From Treponema sp. (GTDB lineage Bacteria > Spirochaetota > Spirochaetia > Treponematales > Treponemataceae), in NCBI GenBank assembly GCA_017613485.1, contig JAGADS010000039.1, positions 1 through 12,221 on the forward strand: 12,221 bases of DNA, read 5' to 3'. Positions 1 to 5,335 of the stretch are shown here, piece after piece; the first letter of the stretch is position 1; each line of letters begins with the position of its first letter. A model generated the notes under the pieces. It worked only from the letters and a program-made list of their open reading frames with translations, was not told the origin of the DNA and searched no databases. Both the position numbers and the translations under genes were made by a program.

Positions 1-420
1 AGAGCCACTGAACGAAAGCTTTGGGAGTTTGTGAAGGTTCTTGCTTAGCGCTATCATTTTCTTTGAGCAGAACCATGTTGAGTCGATTATTATCACAAGC
101 AGTGTTTTTCCTGCAACAGCCTCTTTGAATCCTTCTTTCCTTGAAGTCCAGGCATCCTCGCCGGGGTAGAGCAGGACAGGATAGTATTTCTCGTCATTCA
201 GAAGTGCGTTCAAGTGGGGATTGTCCGTAAAGTCAACTCCCACAAGAATCAGGCTGCCGGGTAACCTTATTGATGCAAGACGACCCGTACCCGTGCGCTG
301 ACGTTTGGCTTCCTTGGGATGCATGAGGAATACAAATTTTATTTTTGTATCAACCTGCTTCAGGTCACTGCAAAAACATGATGCAAGCGGCCTGAGGCAT
401 TTAAAGCAGATGTCCGCCAT
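1..420 (-). CDS. DTW-domain protein, TapT-like tRNA-uridine aminocarboxypropyltransferase (partial)
   Basis: This is the first 140 codons of a cytoplasmic protein of the DTW family (TapT/TuaA type), whose members transfer the 3-amino-3-carboxypropyl group of S-adenosylmethionine to uridine in tRNA (acp3U). The N-terminus has the cysteine cluster expected of the family's zinc site: C5-x2-C8 and C15-x-C17. H34-P35-x-E37 and R42-T43-G44-T45-G46-R47 correspond to the conserved 'HP.E..R.TNT.R' stretch. D113-S-T115-W116 is the DTW signature. The reading frame is open to the window edge, so roughly the last third is missing. Its ATG lies directly after the thioredoxin stop codon with no spacer, so it is almost certainly co-transcribed with trxA and probably translated by reinitiation. 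No strong Shine-Dalgarno is visible. The family call is solid. Which tRNA and which position it modifies cannot be read from the sequence. Confidence 0.85.
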   Translation of the reverse strand, partial: MADICFKCLRPLASCFCSDLKQVDTKIKFVFLMHPKEAKRQRTGTGRLASIRLPGSLILVGVDFTDNPHLNALLNDEKYYPVLLYPGEDAWTSRKEGFKEAVAGKTLLVIIIDSTWFCSKKMIALSKNLHKLPKLSFSGS

Positions 421-732
421 TTATCCGATGAGTTCCAGAAGTCCGTCTTTACCGACAGCACCGACTTTTTCTCCTGCAAGAATTCCCTTGTTGAACAGCT
501 TGAAGTTAGGGATGCTCATCACGTCGTATTTCTGTGCAAGCTCTGGGTTCTCGTCAACATTCACCTTGCAGAATTTCACCTTGCCCTCCAGTTCACCGGA
601 AAGCTCTTCCACGACAGGACCCATCATCTGGCATGGACCGCACCATGAGGCCCAGAAATCCACCACAACCGGAAGCCCGCTCTTAAGAACCTCCTGTTCA
701 AATGTCTCGCTTGTTACACTAACCGCAGCCAT
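421..732 (-). CDS. trxA: Thioredoxin
   Basis: A 103-residue single-domain thioredoxin, the normal length for the family. It is a cytoplasmic dithiol-disulfide oxidoreductase that keeps protein cysteines reduced using electrons from thioredoxin reductase. The active site W30-C31-G32-P33-C34 is intact. The buried Asp (D25 in VVVDFWASW) and the cis-proline (P74 in M-S-I-P-N) are present. Position 75 is Asn where most thioredoxins have Thr, a mild deviation next to the substrate groove. There is no signal peptide. The start is fixed by an excellent ribosome binding site (AAGGAGGTG on the minus strand, positions 737-745) five bases from the ATG. The DTW-domain gene follows immediately downstream. 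An extra cysteine (C54) lies outside the active site. Confidence 0.97.
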   Translation of the reverse strand: MAAVSVTSETFEQEVLKSGLPVVVDFWASWCGPCQMMGPVVEELSGELEGKVKFCKVNVDENPELAQKYDVMSIPNFKLFNKGILAGEKVGAVGKDGLLELIG

Positions 733-736
733 GTGG

Positions 737-745
737 CACCTCCTT
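737..745 (-). promoter_or_regulatory. Ribosome binding site of trxA
   Basis: On the minus strand this reads AAGGAGGTG, a full match to the core anti-Shine-Dalgarno complement. It lies 4-5 bases upstream of the trxA ATG and fixes that start. Confidence 0.85.
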
Positions 746-767
746 CTTATTGTTTATTCTATATTTA

Positions 768-796
768 AATGTAATAAAAATATGTGTGGAAGTCAA
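768..796 (-). promoter_or_regulatory. Predicted sigma-70 promoter of trxA
   Basis: Read on the minus strand, a -35 box TTGACT (791-796, five of six consensus bases) is followed by a 17-base AT-rich spacer and a -10 box TACATT (768-773, four of six). The implied start, near 761, gives a leader of about 28 bases carrying the trxA ribosome binding site. The match is made by eye only. Confidence 0.55.
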
Positions 797-877
797 TGTT
801 TGAAAGATGGTTGTCACGCGGATTCGGGGGTGTCTCAAAAGTATGATTTGTCATGGGACTGACTAAAAAGTTGTATT

Positions 878-1015
878 TGTCATTGCCGGACTCGATCCGG
901 CAATCTCTAAGTTTTTATAATGCAATAAGATAGATTATCGGGCTGCTTGAAGCTATGCTGCAAATTGATCCGATAATCTCTTTTTAAGATTGCCGGGTCT
1001 TACCCGGCAATGACA
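878..1015. repeat. 138-bp palindromic intergenic element (REP-pair/BIME- or MITE-like)
   Basis: The element sits in the 317-base gene-free gap between trxA and the next gene. Its left arm (878-906) and the reverse complement of its right arm (987-1015) match at 24 of 29 bases. Both begin TGTCATTGCCGG and end CCGGCAATCT. Each arm is also a hairpin by itself: TTGCCGGA/TCCGGCAA with a 5-base loop on the left, TTGCCGGGT/ACCCGGCAA with a 3-base loop on the right. The innermost shared pair differs as A-T versus G-C, a compensatory change that preserves the stem. Between the arms lies a third inverted repeat, AGATTATCGG (932-941) with CCGATAATCT (970-979). The element has no coding capacity. The remaining bases of the gap hold the trxA promoter and a short stretch at 823-877 with a repeated ATTTGTCAT word. 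Confidence 0.75.
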
Positions 1016-1049
1016 GGAACGTATAAAACTCGAAATTGAGCCTAACAAA

Positions 1050-1553
1050 TTACTGTCTGACGTAGGTCTTATCACCAACTTCAACTTCACCGTTGGTAAT
1101 GGTAAGTGTTTCTGTTGCGTTTCCACCTGTATAGGCTTCCCACGGGACAGTTACCTGGATTGTTATGTCGCGGTCAGAATGTAGGTTTTCATTTGATGCA
1201 AAGAATGCATTCACTCTTGCCTGTTCTTCGTCGCTTGGGGCACCAGCCTCATGGGTGGTTGTCATTGTAATTTGACCATCTGCATTTGGATTACCGCTAT
1301 AGGTTCCCTTATATTCAGGGGACACTGCCAATAACAAGCAATCGTTAATGTTTCTCATACCCATATTCATATACATGACCCAAGTATTGTCACCATGGAA
1401 TTCCACATATGTTATTCCATATTCACTTTCGACGTATGTTGCTATTACTCCAGAATTGCCTGAACTGCTGTCTGAGTCGTGGCTGCAGGAAACAATCATA
1501 CCGAGTGCAAATACTGCGGTGACAAGAAAAAATAGTTTTTTTAGAGTTTTCAT
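1050..1553 (-). CDS. Small lipoprotein of unknown function
   Basis: This codes for a 167-residue protein that I do not recognise. The start chosen is the ATG at 1553. It has GGGAGGA seven bases upstream and begins a clear lipoprotein signal peptide: MKTLKK, a hydrophobic core, then I20-V21-S22-C23, with C23 as the predicted lipidated cysteine. Upstream in-frame codons back to 1673 would bury this signal and overlap the promoter. After the cysteine comes a short Ser/Asp-rich linker (SHDSDSSSGNSG). A compact globular part follows, beginning with alternating aromatic and polar residues (ITYVEFHGDNTWVMY), a pattern of short beta strands like those in lipocalin-type beta-barrels. The C-terminal part also looks beta-rich (TLTITNGEVEVGDKTYVRQ). 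It is expected to be anchored to a membrane on the periplasmic or outer face. It is a single-gene unit with its own promoter, transcribed away from the SH3 lipoprotein. The fold remark is an inference. Confidence 0.8.
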   Translation of the reverse strand: MKTLKKLFFLVTAVFALGMIVSCSHDSDSSSGNSGVIATYVESEYGITYVEFHGDNTWVMYMNMGMRNINDCLLLAVSPEYKGTYSGNPNADGQITMTTTHEAGAPSDEEQARVNAFFASNENLHSDRDITIQVTVPWEAYTGGNATETLTITNGEVEVGDKTYVRQ

Positions 1554-1560
1554 TTTCAAC

Positions 1561-1567
1561 TCCTCCC
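1561..1567 (-). promoter_or_regulatory. Ribosome binding site deciding the small lipoprotein start
   Basis: On the minus strand this reads GGGAGGA, seven bases before the ATG at 1553. It supports that start over the longer in-frame ORF reaching 1673. Confidence 0.75.
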
Positions 1568-1605
1568 TAATAATGTTATTGATTGGAATTTCCAAATCTA
1601 TAAGT

Positions 1606-1634
1606 ACTATACAAAAAAAAAAGTACTCGCACAA
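1606..1634 (-). promoter_or_regulatory. Predicted promoter with a 10-nt homopolymer in its spacer
   Basis: On the minus strand a -35-like TTGTGC (1629-1634) and a -10 box TATAGT (1606-1611, five of six consensus bases) are separated by exactly 17 bases. Ten of those are an uninterrupted T run (A10 on the plus strand, 1613-1622). The implied start near 1599 gives a leader of about 46 bases before the lipoprotein ATG. A run of this length in a spacer could change length by strand slippage and so change promoter strength. That regulatory role is an inference. The palindrome AGTACT occurs on both sides of the run, at 1603-1608 and 1622-1627. Confidence 0.5.
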
Positions 1635-1735
1635 GTGGCGACGGCCGAATTTGGAGAATCTTGGTAAAAACATTTAATAGTCAATGAATTTACTGGTTGA
1701 AGATAAAATCCATGAAAAAGAAATCAAAAAATGCT

Positions 1736-1831
1736 GGAATCGGGGGCTGGCACTCACAAACATCTGCACAAACGATAGTGCTGGTACTCGCAGCAAAGCT
1801 TCGAGCGAGCCGTTTGTGGGGGACAGATTCC
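1736..1831. repeat. Nested inverted-repeat block in the divergent intergenic region
   Basis: The 350-base gap between the two divergent lipoprotein genes (1554-1903) contains a block with three concentric complementary pairs: GGAATC (1736-1741) with GATTCC (1826-1831), ACAAACG (1768-1774) with CGTTTGT (1811-1817), and CTCGC (1787-1791) with GCGAG (1805-1809). A direct repeat GCTGGYACTC is also visible near 1746 and 1780. Its GC-rich composition contrasts with the AT-rich flanks. It could be a dispersed genomic repeat, a structured leader or small RNA, or a binding site. The open reading frame through it belongs to an implausible N-terminal extension of the downstream lipoprotein. Confidence 0.45.
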
Positions 1832-1854
1832 GATGGGAAGCATTTTTTATTTAA

Positions 1855-1860
1855 TATAAT
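1855..1860 (+). promoter_or_regulatory. Candidate -10 box for the SH3 lipoprotein / ABC-F operon
   Basis: A perfect TATAAT lies in a very AT-rich stretch 43 bases before the ATG at 1904. No convincing -35 hexamer is found at 16-18 bases upstream, so this rests on the -10 box and its position alone. Confidence 0.35.
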
Positions 1861-1903
1861 ATATGTATGGATATTTTTCTCTAAATTCAGTAGAATATTG
1901 TGC

Positions 1904-3232
1904 ATGAAATGTTTTATTAGAATTGTAAAGGCCGTTGTGGCGGCTGCTTTTGTTTTTTCTCTTAGTGCCTGCTCAAAGACTATTGGACGGAGCGTTGTTT
2001 TGTGGACTATCCCGGAAAGGGAAATATCTGACGGCACAATTGTGGACGTTTACTTAAAGTCAAATATTGCTAAAGAATATGTCATTGCGGATCCTGTTAC
2101 GGGAGAAGAGCTTGAGGTTCCCCTTTGGAAGCTTTCGGATCCTGCCTCAAAATCAAAGGCAAGGCAATTGGCGGCAAAGTACAGTGAATACAGCGGAATG
2201 TACGCATGCTGTCTTATGGACGGTCTTCCTATCCGTGCAGAGCCCAAGAACGGAGCAAAGCAGGTATACCGTCTTCGTAAGAATGAGATAATCAAGGTTC
2301 TTTACAAGGGCGAGGGAGAGGCACCTACAAGCGGAGGAAAGGCTCTTGAGGGCGACTGGATGAGCGTGCTTACTTCAAGCGGTGTAACAGGATGGTGCTT
2401 TAGCCTGAACCTTCATCTTTTTACAATGGCACCTGACGGAACATACAATATAGAATCTGTAATCGGTGTGGCTTCTAAATCTGATGATATTCTGGAAAAA
2501 GTTCTTTCTTCAAGATGGTATCCTGACTATTATGCAAACATGATTAAAAATGAGCAGATTCGTCTTGAATACATTGACGATTCCTACGGCTTTGATACAG
2601 GTGCTGAGACAGGCACAATCGCAATCAAGATTCCTACTCTTGAAGTTGAGGCACCTTTTGCCGGCATTACTAAGTCACAGAACCGTGTCTATAAATTCAA
2701 TGATACCCAGATTACGATGACAGTACGCAACGAGAATACTATTGTCATCCGCTATGTGGATGATGACGGTCGCCCGATAAGCAATACTTTTGTTACTATA
2801 GAAGATGATGTTGATGAGATTATTGCCAACGAAAAGGAAAGAAGGGATGCGGTCTATACTTCACTTTCAAAATTCGGTCCGACATTCTCAAGTACAAACT
2901 ATGGAACACTTTCGTTTACTGGAAGCGGAAACTTTGCATGGACAGGCTATGATGAGCTTGTTCCAACGGTAATAAGTCCGGCTGCAGGAACATCGGGTAC
3001 TGTAAGTGTAAAATACTTCCTTTCTAAAACTCAGTCAGAGGAATGGGATGGACTTTTGACATTTGTGTTCAGCGGTTCATCAGAGGAAGTTTCATTCTTC
3101 TATAGGAAAGAATCAAACGGAATAAGGCTCAGCACATGCCGTGTAGTCCTGCGTCCAAATACCATGACAAAGCTGGATGATGTGGACATTATCACGACTT
3201 CAGGTGATGTGGTCCTGTTCTTCCACAACTGA
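1904..3232 (+). CDS. SH3-domain lipoprotein
   Basis: A 442-residue envelope lipoprotein. The start is placed at the ATG that begins a clear signal peptide: MKCFIRIVK, a hydrophobic core, then L20-S21-A22-C23 with C23 lipidated. An in-frame upstream extension of 69 codons would put this signal inside the protein and is rejected. No strong ribosome binding site precedes the ATG. Residues ~31-78 (WTIPEREISDGTIVDVYLKS... ending VPLWKL) look like a short beta-rich module. Residues ~100-173 form a bacterial SH3 (SH3_3-type) domain with the typical 'GLPIRAEP' entry, 'GDWMSV' and 'GVTGWCF' strands. Such domains commonly bind cell-wall peptides. The remaining ~265 residues are beta-rich and unrecognised. 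The ABC-F gene starts one base after its stop codon, so the two are co-transcribed. Ligand and role are unknown. Confidence 0.8.
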   Translation: MKCFIRIVKAVVAAAFVFSLSACSKTIGRSVVLWTIPEREISDGTIVDVYLKSNIAKEYVIADPVTGEELEVPLWKLSDPASKSKARQLAAKYSEYSGMYACCLMDGLPIRAEPKNGAKQVYRLRKNEIIKVLYKGEGEAPTSGGKALEGDWMSVLTSSGVTGWCFSLNLHLFTMAPDGTYNIESVIGVASKSDDILEKVLSSRWYPDYYANMIKNEQIRLEYIDDSYGFDTGAETGTIAIKIPTLEVEAPFAGITKSQNRVYKFNDTQITMTVRNENTIVIRYVDDDGRPISNTFVTIEDDVDEIIANEKERRDAVYTSLSKFGPTFSSTNYGTLSFTGSGNFAWTGYDELVPTVISPAAGTSGTVSVKYFLSKTQSEEWDGLLTFVFSGSSEEVSFFYRKESNGIRLSTCRVVLRPNTMTKLDDVDIITTSGDVVLFFHN

Positions 3233-3233
3233 T

Positions 3234-5171
3234 ATGGCTTTCGTTCAATTTTCCAAGGTTTCCCTTGCATTCGGGGAGCGTGACATTTTAAAGGACGTCT
3301 CGGTATATCTCCAGAGCGGCTCAAAGGCTGCATTGACTGGTGCAAACGGAGCCGGTAAGTCAACACTCATAAAGATCATGGCAGGCATTCAGGATGTGGA
3401 TTCGGGGGAGCGTATTGTTCAAAAGGGAACGAGGATAGCATACCTTCCACAGAGCGGTCTGGTTCACCACGGATGCACGTTAAGGGAAGAGGCAGACAAG
3501 GCTTTTGCATGGGGATATGAGATTCAGAAACAGATTGATTCCATTGGCACCCAGATGCAGGAACACCCGGAGCAGAGTCAAAAACTGGCAGAGGAACAGG
3601 ATGAGCTGTTGTCAAAGCTGGAGAATTCAGGCTGGTACAGGCGTGAGGGTACTTGTGAGCAGGTTCTTCTGGGGCTTGGTTTTTCCAGGGAAGATTTTTC
3701 AAAGCAGACCGATGAGTTTTCCGGCGGATGGCAGATGCGCATTGCACTTGCAAAGGCACTTATGTGCGGTCCGGACATCCTTCTTCTTGACGAGCCTACG
3801 AATTACCTTGACATAGAGGCAAGAAACTGGCTTGAGCAGTTCCTGTGTGATTTTAAGGGCGGTTTTCTGCTTGTAAGCCATGACCGTTATTTCCTTGACC
3901 ACACGATTAACGAGGTCTATGAGCTTTTTAACGGAGAGCTTAAGCGTTATCCTGGCAATTTTACCCATTACGAGGAAGTCCGCAAGGTAGAGCTTGAATC
4001 CCTTATCGCGGCGTATGAGCTTCAGCAGCAGGAAATCCATCATCTAGAGGAATTCATACGTCGTTTCGGATACAAGGCAACAAAGGCGGCTCAGGCCCAG
4101 GACAGGCAGAAGCAGCTTGATAAAATAGTAAGGATAGAGATTCCCGAAAGCCTAAAGAAGATACATTTTACTTTCCCCGAGGCTCCTCATTCAGGACAGC
4201 TTGTTCTTACACTTGAGAATATCACAAAACAGTACGGGGATAATCCTCCAGTTGTGAAAAACCTTGATTTTGTGCTTGAGAAAGGTGAGCGTCTGGTTGT
4301 AGCAGGCCGTAACGGTGCGGGTAAATCAACTTTGCTCCGTATTATTGCGGGGCAGGACAAGGATTATACAGGAAACGTAAAGCCGGGTGCGGGGGTGAGC
4401 ATAGGATATTTCTCCCAGGATTCTGCGGAAAAAATCACCGGCAGCGAGTCGATTCTTGAGCGTCTTGAGTCAAAATGTCCTCTGGAGCTTATTCCAAAGG
4501 CACGTGACATGCTTGGTGCGTTTCTGTTCCGGGGCGATGACGTGTTTAAGAGCATAGACGTGCTTTCCGGTGGTGAAAAAAGCCGTATTGCGCTTCTGGA
4601 GCTTTTGCTGAGACCTGTAAACCTTCTTGTGCTTGATGAGCCTACAAACCACCTTGACATGCATTCCAAGGACGTGCTTCTGGATGCCCTCAAGGATTTT
4701 GGCGGAACGGTTGTTTTTGTAAGCCATGACCGCGGATTTATAGAAGATTTGGCAACACGCGTGCTGGAGCTTCATCCTGGTTCATACAGGAATTTTCCCG
4801 GGGATTACCGCTATTACATGCAGAGACTTCAGGATGAGGCAGACGGTGTCGTAAGCTACGGACAGGCCTCAGATAATGCCAAAAAGACCTCACCGGTCCA
4901 GGAAGAGCAGTCTGATACCAAAAAATCGTGGGAAGAGCAGAAAAAAGCCGCCTCTGACCGCCGCAAAATTGAACGGGAAATCGAGCGCACGGAAAAGGAA
5001 ATAGCCTCCCTTGAGGAAAAACAGAAGGAACTTCATGCCAAAATGTCGCTTCCTGATGTGTATTCAAATGGAGAGAAAGCAAAGGCAGTTCAGCTTGAGC
5101 TTGAGAAAACAGAGTCCGAGATTGAAAAACTCACTGCCAGATGGGAAGAGCTCTCTGAATCTTTGACTTGA
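3234..5171 (+). CDS. ABC-F family ATP-binding protein (YdiF/YheS-like)
   Basis: A 645-residue cytoplasmic ATPase with two ABC domains and no membrane segments. It belongs to the ABC-F family, whose members bind the ribosomal E site and relieve stalled translation or protect against antibiotics. Domain 1 has Walker A G36-ANGAGKST, signature F-S-G-G-W at 162-166 and Walker B ending D186-E187-PTNYLD. The inter-domain arm (~255-320) carries the family's 'YKATKAAQAQ' helix. Domain 2 has Walker A from G358 (GRNGAGKST), signature L-S-G-G-E and Walker B D468-E469-PTNHLD. Both catalytic glutamates are present. Residues ~566-645 form a charged C-terminal coiled coil of the kind seen in YdiF and YheS. 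The ATG at 3234 is preferred because MAFVQFSKVS starts the ABC fold. An in-frame ATG at 3177 lies inside the upstream gene. Translation is probably coupled to that gene, since no clear ribosome binding site is seen. Confidence 0.93.
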   Translation: MAFVQFSKVSLAFGERDILKDVSVYLQSGSKAALTGANGAGKSTLIKIMAGIQDVDSGERIVQKGTRIAYLPQSGLVHHGCTLREEADKAFAWGYEIQKQIDSIGTQMQEHPEQSQKLAEEQDELLSKLENSGWYRREGTCEQVLLGLGFSREDFSKQTDEFSGGWQMRIALAKALMCGPDILLLDEPTNYLDIEARNWLEQFLCDFKGGFLLVSHDRYFLDHTINEVYELFNGELKRYPGNFTHYEEVRKVELESLIAAYELQQQEIHHLEEFIRRFGYKATKAAQAQDRQKQLDKIVRIEIPESLKKIHFTFPEAPHSGQLVLTLENITKQYGDNPPVVKNLDFVLEKGERLVVAGRNGAGKSTLLRIIAGQDKDYTGNVKPGAGVSIGYFSQDSAEKITGSESILERLESKCPLELIPKARDMLGAFLFRGDDVFKSIDVLSGGEKSRIALLELLLRPVNLLVLDEPTNHLDMHSKDVLLDALKDFGGTVVFVSHDRGFIEDLATRVLELHPGSYRNFPGDYRYYMQRLQDEADGVVSYGQASDNAKKTSPVQEEQSDTKKSWEEQKKAASDRRKIEREIERTEKEIASLEEKQKELHAKMSLPDVYSNGEKAKAVQLELEKTESEIEKLTARWEELSESLT

Positions 5172-5223
5172 ACCATCCGAAAAACAAAACAGCAGAAATT
5201 CAGCAAAATTTTGAATTAAATCC

Positions 5224-5252
5224 TTGCAGTAAACAAAAATGTGTAGTATTCT
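5224..5252 (+). promoter_or_regulatory. Candidate promoter of the TmpA/TmpB-like operon
   Basis: In the 164-base gap after the ABC-F gene, TTGCAG (5224-5229) and TATTCT (5247-5252) are 17 bases apart. Each matches four of six consensus bases. The leader would be about 75 bases and ends in GGAGG (5327-5331) close to the ATG. The gap is AT-rich, and other near-matches such as TATAAA at 5295 lack a -35 box. No clear terminator for the ABC-F transcript was found here, so read-through is possible. Confidence 0.35.
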
Positions 5253-5335
5253 ATAGTAATGATATAGCTGTATGCTATGCATTCACAGATAATTTATAAA
5301 AGAATAAATTTCGACCATACGAAATTGGAGGAAAA

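Noticed and set aside
932..990. The middle hairpin plus CTTTTT as an intrinsic terminator
   Set aside because: The T run is on the plus strand, but both neighbouring genes are on the minus strand. The 28-base loop is also large.
1554..1673. A 40-residue N-terminal extension of the small lipoprotein
   Set aside because: It covers the predicted promoter and homopolymer and hides the signal peptide. A strong ribosome binding site serves the internal ATG at 1553.
1697..1903. A 69-residue N-terminal extension of the SH3 lipoprotein
   Set aside because: It would place a classic lipoprotein signal peptide inside the protein and crosses the inverted-repeat block and the TATAAT box.
3177..3233. An earlier ATG for the ABC-F gene
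   Set aside because: It lies inside the upstream coding region and adds 19 residues unrelated to the ABC fold. The ATG at 3234 begins at the normal family N-terminus.
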